Source: Deltaproteobacteria bacterium
GTDB taxonomy: Bacteria; Desulfobacterota; UBA8473
Assembly: GCA_030643245.1 (NCBI GenBank)
Contig: DAOWME010000133.1
Location: 1-8,213, forward strand
DNA: 8,213 nucleotides
Reading direction: 5' to 3'
Part shown: positions 1 through 6,065 of the stretch, one piece after another
Position numbering within the stretch: the stretch's first letter is position 1
Layout of the letters: every line of letters starts with the position of its first letter
Position numbers and translations under genes: made by a program
The notes under the pieces: model-generated
What the model saw: the letters and a program-made list of their open reading frames with translations, nothing else
The model's database searches: none
What the model was told of the DNA's origin: nothing

Positions 1-27
1 AACCATTTGGAAAAACTTCTCATAGCC

Positions 28-214
28 TAAGGGACGAGGCTGAAATAACTTCCCCATTTGTGCATCTCATCTTCAGGCCATCTTTGACCGATCTTCAAGC
101 ACAAAATCCTCGAAATAGGTCGGACTATTCCTGCGGTTTTGGGCTTTCAGATCGAACAAATCTGACCTAAATCTGAGCGCCAACTTGAGGAAGTTATTTC
201 GTCCCCGTCCCTAA
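28..214. mobile_element. Inverted-repeat (MITE-like) element
   Basis: Terminal inverted repeats lie at 28-53 and 189-214. When one is reverse-complemented, 22 of 26 positions match; both carry GAAATAACTTCC preceded by a GGGACG-type block. The ~135-bp interior has no reading frame of note and a weak imperfect hairpin around 109-147. The flanks AGCC (24-27) and GGCT (217-220) also mirror each other, so the inverted repeat may extend a little further. No direct repeat flanks it, so insertion boundaries cannot be fixed. It abuts the transposase remnant at 215-361. A non-autonomous element or the decayed end of a larger one is inferred; the family is not identified. Confidence 0.6.
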
Positions 215-361
215 TGGGCTGTCAGGGAGCTGTGAATACGGATGTCGGAACTTTCACATAAACTGAAATTATCTCAACCAGCCGTGAGTTTATCTATTAA
301 ACGTGGTGAAAAAATCGCAAAGGAAGGTCAATATTCACTTCTTGACGATACAAACTTATAA
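215..361 (+). pseudogene. 3' remnant of REP-associated (Y1/IS200-like) transposase
   Basis: Read from 215, this frame gives WAVREL, a TGA stop at 233-235, then IRMSELSHKLKLSQPAVS, continuing through SLSIKRGEKIAKE to a TAA at 359-361. As I recall the family, WAVRELG followed by an 'SQPAVS-x4-RGE-IA' helix-turn-helix is the typical carboxyl end of REP-associated tyrosine transposases. The TGA sits where the family usually has glycine (GGA to TGA). Another stop (TAA 212-214) directly precedes the fragment and the catalytic HUH/Tyr domain is absent, so this is a dead remnant. A 39-residue open stretch from ATG 242 remains but is too small for an intact transposase. REP-like palindromes downstream (465-490) fit the association. 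An unrelated HTH fragment is less likely. Confidence 0.62.
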
Positions 362-370
362 ACTGAGGAA

Positions 371-396
371 CGTCCCCCTCGTCCCCTCGTCCCCCC
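371..396. repeat. Short tandem repeat of CGTCCCC units
   Basis: Three imperfect tandem units occur at 371-379, 380-387 and 388-396 (CGTCCCCCT, CGTCCCCT, CGTCCCCCC), ten bases after the transposase remnant's stop. On the minus strand it contains GGGACGAGG twice, the same nine bases found at 31-39 in the left arm of the element at 28-214. It may therefore be the far end of the transposon that once carried the transposase. Confidence 0.6.
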
Positions 397-464
397 GGTA
401 TATAATGTGCCATTCCGCTTGCTTGCCAAAAGGTAAACATAAAACTGCTTTTCCATTGTTACCT

Positions 465-490
465 CTGGATTCCCGCCTTCGCGGGAATGA
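465..490. repeat. REP-like palindrome (GGATTCCCGC...GCGGGAATGAC type)
   Basis: A perfect 8-bp stem, ATTCCCGC (469-476) and GCGGGAAT (481-488), encloses a CTTC loop. The same sequence recurs at 8151-8175, and an opposite-orientation arm begins at 8203. Such dispersed palindromes are widespread in bacterial intergenic DNA and are often mobilised by REP-associated transposases, a remnant of which lies just upstream. It is followed by a small perfect palindrome, CGGTAGTACCG (495-505). Confidence 0.8.
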
Positions 491-505
491 CGTCCGGTAG
501 TACCG

Positions 506-801
506 TATACTTTTCATCTATAATACTTTTAGAATACCTGTGTGGCAAAAATCATTCCAAATCCTTGTTTTTTTGACCAACTATTTTTCGAAAACTCAAG
601 CATTTATGAATGAGCATAAAAACACACTGGCATAAATATTGCCTGAATCCTTCCGCAAACCCGGCACTCAGATTTTGCTTGACGTGAAGGGATGCATGTG
701 TGAAAAAATAGACAATTGGAAACTTGTAGGTGCCCATTTTAGCAGAAGCTCATTTATGGATTGGCACTAACTGGTGGTGTCGTTATTGCCTTGAAACGCT
801 G
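506..801. other. Gene-free upstream region
   Basis: AT-rich stretch with no convincing coding sequence on either strand; open frames here are short, lack family resemblance and have no good ribosome-binding site. Apart from the sigma-54-type site at 628-643, I see no structured element. A TATAAT at 519-524 lacks a -35 partner. Confidence 0.6.
628..643 (+). promoter_or_regulatory. Candidate sigma-54 (RpoN) promoter
   Basis: TGGCATAAATATTGCC matches the -24/-12 consensus (TGGCAC-N5-TTGCA) in both invariant dinucleotides: GG at 629-630, GC at 641-642, with the required 10-base spacing. Transcription would start near 654, giving an untranslated region of about 400 nt before the crotonase start at 1060, most of it due to the element at 810-1018. 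No enhancer-binding-protein site was identified upstream. Isolated consensus matches do occur by chance. Confidence 0.45.
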
Positions 802-809
802 ATAATAAA

Positions 810-1018
810 GGCATCCTTCATATATACCAAAAAGTTAGTTTACACTTTACTTGTATCGCTCCAGGTTTCAGGTGTCAGTGTTCAGGCCTTGTGTTCCGCT
901 TTCCTGACACCTGAAACAGAAACCAAAAAGCATTGTGATGGGCAACTTTCATCAGCCCAAAATTTGTCTATTAGCGTTCGCATCCTTGAAAAGTGTAAAC
1001 AGGCAAATGAAGGATGCC
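810..1018. mobile_element. 209-bp MITE-like element with 8-bp target duplication
   Basis: Perfect 12-bp terminal inverted repeats, GGCATCCTTCAT (810-821) and its complement (1007-1018), are flanked immediately by identical direct repeats ATAATAAA at 802-809 and 1019-1026. This is the classic footprint of transposition. A second, subterminal inverted pair GTTTACACTTT lies at 838-848 and 990-1000, and an internal hairpin at 865-917. There is no transposase, so it is non-autonomous. An 8-bp AT-rich duplication and GGC ends would suit an ISL3-type transposase, but that assignment is inference. It lies between the candidate sigma-54 promoter and the crotonase gene; removing it plus one duplication copy shortens the leader by 217 nt. 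Another copy starts at 8073. Confidence 0.86.
865..917. repeat. Internal hairpin of the MITE-like element
   Basis: A perfect 14-bp inverted repeat, GTTTCAGGTGTCAG (865-878) and CTGACACCTGAAAC (904-917), has a 25-nt loop. It is off-centre within the element at 810-1018, so it is not simply the middle of its overall symmetry and may be an independent small repeat that nested there. No T-run follows, so a terminator is not supported. Confidence 0.65.
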
Positions 1019-1059
1019 ATAATAAATGGGATTTCCTATACGTTCACGTCAGGAGTTTA

Positions 1060-1872
1060 ATGATGAATTATAGCACGATCAAGTATAGTCAAGATGGCTG
1101 TGTAGGCACCATCCGGCTCAACCGTCCGGAGCGTATGAACGCCGTAATTGAAGAGATGTATTTGGAGATTCAGGATGTTCTCGACCGTTCTCGTTCTGAT
1201 CCGGCAATTCGCGCGCTTATTCTTACCGGTTCAGTCTTGAAAAAAGGCAATGTCGAAAAACAGGCCTTTTGTGCAGGCGCCGACTTGAAAAAGCATTCTG
1301 CCGGTGAACGAAGCCATGCACAGAAGAGAGGTTACATAATGCTGGCTCATGAAACAACACGAGACATATATACATTTCCCAAACCGGTCATCGCGGCTCT
1401 CAACGGCCCGGCCCGGGGCGCGGGCGCAGAGATGGCGCTGAGCTGCGACTTTATCTTCATGGCAGATGACGCTACTATTGCCTTTCCGGAAACCGGTCTC
1501 GGGAGCTTCGTAGGTGGAGGGGTAACATACCACCTTCCCCGGATTGTCGGCCTTACTCGGGCGAAGGAGCTTGTCTATTCGGGAAGGGTTGTTAATGGCG
1601 AAACCGCTGTGAGTATGGGATTGGCCCTGAAAAGCCTTCCTCTAGAGGAACTGATGCCTGAGGCCAATGCCTTTGCAAAAGAGCTTTCCGAGAAGGCGCC
1701 CATCTCGATGGAGCTGGCAAAAAAGCGTTTGCAGCACCCCCCCGGACTGGACATTGATACGATTCTGATTTTGGAGGCGGAGGCGATCATTTCTTGCATG
1801 GATACTGAAGACTGGCATGAGGGAATACGTTCCTTTAATGAGAAACGAAAACCTGTGTACAAGGGGAAGTAA
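1060..1872 (+). CDS. Enoyl-CoA hydratase/isomerase (crotonase) family
   Basis: A 270-residue crotonase-fold protein, normal family length, expected to hydrate (or isomerise) enoyl-CoA in beta-oxidation-like pathways in the cytoplasm. Visible hallmarks: an N-terminal 'IRLNRPERMNA' (18-28), the CoA/oxyanion-hole segment 'AFCAGADL' (69-76), 'NGPARGAGAEMALSCD' (115-130) and 'FPETGLGSFVGGG' from 142. Glu124 and Glu144 occupy the positions of the two catalytic glutamates of classical enoyl-CoA hydratase, so true hydratase activity is plausible. About ten extra residues (59-68) precede the oxyanion segment. Start: AGGAG at 1051-1055 serves ATG 1060 or, with better spacing, ATG 1063. The frame stays open to 730, but that extension is encoded by the transposon-like DNA and has no homology-like character. 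It is followed after 1 nt by the acyl-CoA synthetase gene, implying co-transcription and translational coupling. The exact acyl substrate is unknown. Confidence 0.92.
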   Translation: MMNYSTIKYSQDGCVGTIRLNRPERMNAVIEEMYLEIQDVLDRSRSDPAIRALILTGSVLKKGNVEKQAFCAGADLKKHSAGERSHAQKRGYIMLAHETTRDIYTFPKPVIAALNGPARGAGAEMALSCDFIFMADDATIAFPETGLGSFVGGGVTYHLPRIVGLTRAKELVYSGRVVNGETAVSMGLALKSLPLEELMPEANAFAKELSEKAPISMELAKKRLQHPPGLDIDTILILEAEAIISCMDTEDWHEGIRSFNEKRKPVYKGK

Positions 1873-1873
1873 A

Positions 1874-4018
1874 ATGGGGCTGGAAAGGATATTCAACGCC
1901 CAATCCGTGGCAATTGTAGGGGCATCGTTAGATGAAAAGAAGCGGGGATTTCAAGCAATAAGAACACTCCTGGATGATAAGTATGAAGGGGAAATATATC
2001 CCGTTAATCCGCGCGTGGACAGAATTCTCCGGATGAAATGTCATAAGAGTGTCCTTGACATAGAGAAACATGTGGATCTGGCATTAATTACCACGCCGGC
2101 TAGGACCGTCTCGTCCGTTCTCAGGGACTGCGGCAGAAAAGGAATAGCAGGGGCGGTAATTGTCGCCGGTGGGTTCGGGGAATTTGGTGAAGAGGGGAGA
2201 AGACTTGAGACCGAAATTGTCCATACTGCGACGCAGTACAACATTCGAATAATCGGCCCCAATACCTCGGGTATTATAAATGTGCACAGAAACATGAACC
2301 TTGTGGGATTAAAAGACGTTCCAAGGGGGAATATCGCGCTCCTTACTCAGAGCGGGAACGTGGCCCTCAACCTTATCACGGAAGCAAAACTGAAAAGCCA
2401 AAAGGGCTTTTCCTATTACGTAGGCGTGGGTAACGAGGCAGACGTAAAGTTCCATGAGTATCTCGAATTCTTCGAGAACGACCCGAATACCAAGGTAATT
2501 TTGATCTATGTGGAAGGGTTGCGGGACGGACGGAAATTCCTTCAACAGGCGTATAAGACAACAACTAAGAAACCGATCGTTCTCTTGAAAAGCGGTCGGT
2601 CAGTCACAGGAAAGAAATCGGCGGGTTCCCATACCGGAGCACTTGCGGGGATATCAGAAGTAGCCAGGACTTCCTTTGAACGCGCAGGGATAATTAATAT
2701 CGAAAATTATGACGCACTTTTCCCGGCTGCGGAGGTGCTCTCAAGCCTTCCACTTATATACAATAATCGGGTGGCAATTCTTGCTGATGGAGGGGGGCAT
2801 GCTACCATCGCCGCGGACCTGCTCACCGACCACGGGGTGAAACTGCCGACACTTAAGAAAAAAACTCAGGCCCGACTAAGGGAGGTGCTGCCGCAGAATG
2901 CCTCGGTACATAACCCAATAGATGTTGCAGGCGGCACTGACTCCAATCCGGCCATTTTTGCTGACTGTGCAAGGATACTCTTGGAAGATAAACATATCGG
3001 GGGTTTGCTCATCGTCGGACTATTTGGAGGATACGGCATACGATTTGCTGAAAGACTCAAGTTCATTGAGGAGGATGCGGCACACCAGATGGGAAAGCTG
3101 GTAAAAGAAACCGGGAAACCTATTGTGCTCCATAGTCTCTATAATTTTGCAAAACCTCACTCACTGGAACTATTGAGATATTACGAAATCCCAGTGTACG
3201 ACTCGTTGGACATTGCCTGCAAGTCTATCGCGGTGTTGTCTCAGCATGGTCACCATTCAGCGGAGCGTTACAACAAGGCCAGCTTTGTCTTTAAGTGGGG
3301 AGCCAAGGCGAAAGAGGAAGGTGAAGCGATTATCAGCAATGCACGAAAAGAGGGAAGAAATGTCCTCCTGGAGCATGAGGGCAAGCAGCTGTTGCAACTG
3401 CACGGCGCCCCGGTATCTCTCGATCGGCTGGCTGAGAACGCTGATGAGGCAGTGAAAATCGCAAAGGAACTGGGCAGTGAAGTGGCTTTGAAGATCGTAT
3501 CACCTGATATCCTCCATAAAACTGATGCAGGTGGCGTTAAACTCAACGTTAAGACCGAAGAAGAGGTGAGAATTTGCTTTAAGAAAATTATGGAGAATGC
3601 CAGGCAATACAACGATAAAGCCGACATAAAGGGGATCATCGTTTCGCGTATGGCCGGCGAGGGTGTCGAGATAATCATCGGAACGAAGATCGATGAACAG
3701 TTCGGTCCGGTGATTATGTTCGGGATCGGCGGCATTCTCGTCGAAGTTTTGAAGGACGTTTCGTTTCGCGTCCTTCCCATATCTCGAATCGCCCCAAAAA
3801 GTATGATCTCAGAGATAAAATCATACCCGATTCTCAATGGCGTTCGCGGGAGACCCCCGGTTGACAAGCGGGCGATAAGCACTTTGCTCCTAACCGTCTC
3901 AGAGGTTATTGAAGCGTATCCTCAGATTCAAGAGATGGACATGAACCCCGTGATCGCGCACGAGGATGGTATCACCATAGTGGATACAAGGATAATTCTT
4001 AAGAAAACTTGGAAATAA
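1874..4018 (+). CDS. NDP-forming acyl-CoA synthetase (ACD/ADP-forming acetyl-CoA synthetase family)
   Basis: A 714-residue fused alpha-beta enzyme catalysing acyl-CoA + ADP + Pi to acid + CoA + ATP, reversibly; in anaerobic fermenters and syntrophs this gives substrate-level phosphorylation. Residues 1-130 form the CoA-binding Rossmann domain ('SVAIVGAS' at 11-18). About 145-300 is the succinyl-CoA-ligase-like domain, with 'SHTGAL' holding His253, the predicted phosphohistidine. About 300-460 is the third, ligase-type domain. From about 485 to the end is the ATP-grasp beta part, with 'SPDILHKTDAGGV' carrying the second conserved histidine, His548, and the terminal 'MDMNPVI' motif. No GNAT domain is present, so it is not a Pat-type acetyltransferase. 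Start: ATG 1874 after an AGGGGAAG ribosome-binding site (1862-1869) matches family N-termini; an earlier ATG (1817) would overlap the upstream gene by 56 nt. Substrate (acetyl, other acyl or aryl) cannot be read from sequence. Confidence 0.93.
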   Translation: MGLERIFNAQSVAIVGASLDEKKRGFQAIRTLLDDKYEGEIYPVNPRVDRILRMKCHKSVLDIEKHVDLALITTPARTVSSVLRDCGRKGIAGAVIVAGGFGEFGEEGRRLETEIVHTATQYNIRIIGPNTSGIINVHRNMNLVGLKDVPRGNIALLTQSGNVALNLITEAKLKSQKGFSYYVGVGNEADVKFHEYLEFFENDPNTKVILIYVEGLRDGRKFLQQAYKTTTKKPIVLLKSGRSVTGKKSAGSHTGALAGISEVARTSFERAGIINIENYDALFPAAEVLSSLPLIYNNRVAILADGGGHATIAADLLTDHGVKLPTLKKKTQARLREVLPQNASVHNPIDVAGGTDSNPAIFADCARILLEDKHIGGLLIVGLFGGYGIRFAERLKFIEEDAAHQMGKLVKETGKPIVLHSLYNFAKPHSLELLRYYEIPVYDSLDIACKSIAVLSQHGHHSAERYNKASFVFKWGAKAKEEGEAIISNARKEGRNVLLEHEGKQLLQLHGAPVSLDRLAENADEAVKIAKELGSEVALKIVSPDILHKTDAGGVKLNVKTEEEVRICFKKIMENARQYNDKADIKGIIVSRMAGEGVEIIIGTKIDEQFGPVIMFGIGGILVEVLKDVSFRVLPISRIAPKSMISEIKSYPILNGVRGRPPVDKRAISTLLLTVSEVIEAYPQIQEMDMNPVIAHEDGITIVDTRIILKKTWK

Positions 4019-4123
4019 GTCTCTGACACTGACAGAAATTTTGAAACTCATTTGAAATCTGCCCCTAAGCCATTTGTAGCTCATAATTGAGTTTCAAAAT
4101 TTCTGATTTCTATGCGTCTCTGA
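4019..4123. repeat. Perfect 18-bp palindrome bracketed by 8-bp direct repeats
   Basis: CAGAAATTTTGAAACTCA (4033-4050) is exactly complementary to 4088-4105, separated by a 37-nt loop. The pair is bracketed by direct repeats GTCTCTGA at 4019-4026, immediately after the synthetase stop codon, and 4116-4123. The spacing from direct repeat to stem is 6 nt on the left and 10 nt on the right. This resembles a very small (89-bp) mobile hairpin with a target duplication. The transcript would form a strong stem-loop protecting or ending the upstream message, but no T-tract follows, so a canonical intrinsic terminator is not supported. Confidence 0.6.
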
Positions 4124-4144
4124 TGTTGCCAGTAAGATTTCCTC

Positions 4145-4173
4145 TTGACACACACCGAAAACTTTCCTATATT
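4145..4173 (+). promoter_or_regulatory. Sigma-70-type promoter for the Hdr genes
   Basis: TTGACA (4145-4150) is a perfect -35 box. It is followed by an optimal 17-bp spacer and TATATT (4168-4173), five of six matches to the -10 consensus. Transcription would begin near 4180, about 240 nt ahead of the TTG start at 4418. The position separates the Hdr genes from the fatty-acid pair upstream as their own transcription unit. Confidence 0.7.
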
Positions 4174-4417
4174 CATAAATCTTTACAAAAAGTCGTCATC
4201 ACCCTCTATCAAAGATGCAAGGGAGTCCACACGCTTTAGTTCCGATGATCGGTAGTCCGGCTACATACCGACTCAAGTACTGAAGGGGTGGGGGAGAACT
4301 TAAGGGTAAGTCAACTCCAGGCCTCACGATTGATTGACGCTGATACTCGCACTGCCCATGTCTATCCGGTCCCTTTGGTGCCACACCCATACCCACAAAG
4401 AAGTGAGAGGACGTGCG
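4174..4417 (+). other. Long leader upstream of the HdrCB-like gene
   Basis: Roughly 240 nt with no supported gene. Short open frames on both strands (for example 4199-4396 minus) show no family resemblance. Locally complementary tracts are visible, such as GGGGTGGGG near 4286-4294 against CCACACCC at 4381-4388, and small hairpins around 4239-4271. I do not recognise a known riboswitch or T-box. It could be a structured leader or simply decayed sequence. Confidence 0.4.
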
Positions 4418-5545
4418 TTGACAGAGAACGAACTACAAAGTTTTGCTGAGCAGTACTATGTCTTTCGGTGCATCCAGTGCGGAAAGTGTTCCGGTGGGTG
4501 CCCCATGTTCAGGAAGTCCCATTTCAACATCAGGAAGTTCATATACGATGCCTTTGATAAGGATATGGCGAAGGTTGTATTTGAGAGAGAGGGCATATGG
4601 GATTGTACGACATGTTCGGCATGTTTGAACAAGTGCCCCAAAGGGGTAGACACTGTAGGGCTTGTCACCGGGCTGCGGCAGCTTATGGTGGAGGACGGCC
4701 GAATACCCCCTCCAATAAGGGATGCGTTGAAAAGCATAGCGGTCCACAAAAACCCTTGGAAGATAGGCGCTGAGAAGAGGTCGGAATGGGCAGAGGGACT
4801 TGGTCTGAAAAACATATCGGAAGGGGCGGACATACTTTATTTTGTGGGTTGCACGCCTGCGTATGATGCAAGGCTCCAAAAAGTAGCGAGGGCTATCGTT
4901 GACATATTGAATGCGGCAGGGGTGGATTTCGGGACCCTCGGGAATGAGGAGGGGTGTTGTGGAAGCGAGATCAGAAGGATGGGTGATCCATGGACCTTCG
5001 AGTACCTGGCAGAAGAAAACATGGAGATATTCAAAAGCTATGGTGTCAGTAAAGTAGTGACGACCTCTCCCCACTGTTACAATACGTTTAAGAACGAATA
5101 TGAGGGCGCCGACTTTGAGGTTCAACATTACACGGAATTGCTTTCATCCCTTATAGAAGAGGGCAGACTTCGGTTTTCCGGCAAAATCGAGAAGATCATC
5201 ACCTATCACGATCCGTGTTTTCTAGGCAAGCAAAACAAGGTATTTGATCCGCCCCGGGAGATCCTTGCGAGTATCCCGGGTGTAAAACTTGTGGAGATGG
5301 ATCGGGCGAGGGAAAGAAGCCTCTGCTGTGAGGGCGGTGGAGGAAGGATGTGGGTGGAATCGGAGGATTCGGAAGAAAGGCTGGCAAAGATAAGGGTGGG
5401 CGAGGCTATGGATGTGGGGGCCGAAATCCTTGCCACAGCTTGCCCCTTTTGCCTTCTGACATTGGAAGATGTGGTGAAGACCGGCGGTTTGGAAGAATCT
5501 ATAGAAGTGCTGGATATCGCAGAATTAGTAAGAAAAGTAATCTGA
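4418..5545 (+). CDS. HdrCB/HdrD-like iron-sulfur protein, two [4Fe-4S] plus two CCG domains
   Basis: A 375-residue cytoplasmic electron-transfer protein. An HdrC-like N-terminal part binds two [4Fe-4S] clusters (Cys18, 21, 24, 28 and Cys63, 66, 69, 73). An HdrB-like part carries two CCG domains: Cys145...Cys180-Cys181...Cys220, then Cys267...Cys303-Cys304...Cys342-x2-Cys345. In heterodisulfide reductases CCG cysteines hold the non-cubane disulfide-cleaving clusters; in bacteria the substrate is usually unknown. The first CCG domain has Ser217 (SPHC) where the full motif has Cys, while the second keeps CPFC. Start: TTG 4418 is chosen because GAGAGGA (4405-4411) sits 6 nt upstream and the protein then begins just before the first cluster; an ATG at 4334 would add 28 residues without family character. 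No membrane segment, so a soluble HdrABC-type rather than membrane HdrDE arrangement. HdrA follows after 537 nt. GlpC or LutA-like Fe-S oxidoreductases are alternatives. Confidence 0.88.
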   Translation: MTENELQSFAEQYYVFRCIQCGKCSGGCPMFRKSHFNIRKFIYDAFDKDMAKVVFEREGIWDCTTCSACLNKCPKGVDTVGLVTGLRQLMVEDGRIPPPIRDALKSIAVHKNPWKIGAEKRSEWAEGLGLKNISEGADILYFVGCTPAYDARLQKVARAIVDILNAAGVDFGTLGNEEGCCGSEIRRMGDPWTFEYLAEENMEIFKSYGVSKVVTTSPHCYNTFKNEYEGADFEVQHYTELLSSLIEEGRLRFSGKIEKIITYHDPCFLGKQNKVFDPPREILASIPGVKLVEMDRARERSLCCEGGGGRMWVESEDSEERLAKIRVGEAMDVGAEILATACPFCLLTLEDVVKTGGLEESIEVLDIAELVRKVI

Positions 5546-5575
5546 GTAGGGGACAAAAAGTCAGCCAACATTTTG

Positions 5576-5782
5576 CAAGCTGTGCAGTTGGTCAAGTTTA
5601 CCGCTTGCCGCCTACTTGTTTCGTTTGCTTCTTATGAACTACAGTCTTGCATAAGGCTGAATGTGTAATGGGATGAAAAGTCTCGTATGTCTATTTTAAA
5701 AGTTGACCAGGTCCTTACGTATAAGAAGCAAACGAAGCAAGCATCCGGAGCTTAACGCAATCCTGCTCAACTGCACAGGTCC
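5576..5782. mobile_element. 207-bp hairpin element with 8-bp direct repeats (copy 1)
   Basis: The direct repeats ACATTTTG lie at 5568-5575 and 5783-5790. Exactly 4 nt inside each are perfect 11-bp inverted repeats CTGTGCAGTTG (5580-5590) and its complement (5768-5778). A second nested inverted pair, 21 bp with one G-T wobble, lies at 5615-5635 and 5721-5741, and the stretches between also pair imperfectly, so the whole element folds into one long stem-loop. No open frame or transposase. The central part, from the inner stem inward, is related to that of the element at 5835-6065, sharing ATGAACTACA near the left and CCTTACGT near the right. A non-autonomous mobile element is inferred; it sits between the two Hdr genes and would be present in their mRNA. 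Confidence 0.8.
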
Positions 5783-5834
5783 ACATTTTGTAACGCTTGC
5801 GATCTGATTGACGATATTTGAGATCCGGAAATCA

Positions 5835-6065
5835 TCTGAGTGTAACCTTTTTTCGTTCCTGCATTTCAGTTGCTGGCCGTTTACTTCTTGTTGCTCGTTA
5901 TGAACTACACTGCTGCACTAAGCATTGGTTACAACTGCATAGATTTTCATTGGATTACATGGGTTTAAGACAGGCCCTTACGTGTAACGAGCAAACGAAG
6001 CAAACAACCGGGAACAAACATGATCGTGGATGCCGAGCATCAAACGAAAAAACATTACACTTTTT
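5835..6065. mobile_element. Hairpin element just upstream of hdrA (copy 2)
   Basis: Outer inverted repeats GTGTAACCTTTTTTCGTT (5840-5857) and the complement of 6043-6060 match at 16 of 18 positions. Inner stem GCTCGTTA (5893-5900) pairs with TAACGAGC (5985-5992), with imperfect pairing continuing outward. The centre carries ATGAACTACA and CCTTACGT, as in copy 1 at 5576-5782, but the outer arms differ. A direct repeat AAATCA at 5829-5834 and 6066-6071, each 5 nt outside the arms, may be a decayed target duplication. The right edge lies a few bases before the hdrA ribosome-binding site, so the folded arm could affect hdrA translation. Confidence 0.7.

Noticed and set aside
303..500. 65-codon open frame on the + strand
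   Set aside because: It runs out of frame through the transposase remnant, the CGTCCCC repeat and the REP palindrome; its DSRLRGND ending is just the translation of that palindrome.
519..524. TATAAT as a -10 box
   Set aside because: No recognisable -35 hexamer at 16-18 bp upstream.
730..1059. N-terminal extension of the crotonase frame
   Set aside because: It is encoded mostly by the MITE-like element, adds 110 residues absent from the family, and a good ribosome-binding site stands before 1060/1063.
1060..1872. Feruloyl-CoA hydratase/lyase
   Set aside because: That enzyme has Ser in place of the first catalytic glutamate; here Glu124 is retained.
3268..3882. 204-codon open frame on the minus strand
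   Set aside because: Lies wholly inside the synthetase's ATP-grasp region, which has clear family motifs; the antisense product is low-complexity and Ser-rich.
4033..4105. Intrinsic terminator of the crotonase/synthetase operon
   Set aside because: Stem is AT-rich with a 37-nt loop and no downstream T-run.
4334..4417. ATG start for the HdrCB-like protein
   Set aside because: The extra 28 residues lack family character; GAGAGGA 6 nt before TTG 4418 gives a better start.
5576..6065. Integron attC-like sites (paired hairpins with conserved ends)
   Set aside because: The required core triplets and RYYYAAC/GTTRRRY arrangement are not present, and there is no cassette ORF or integrase.
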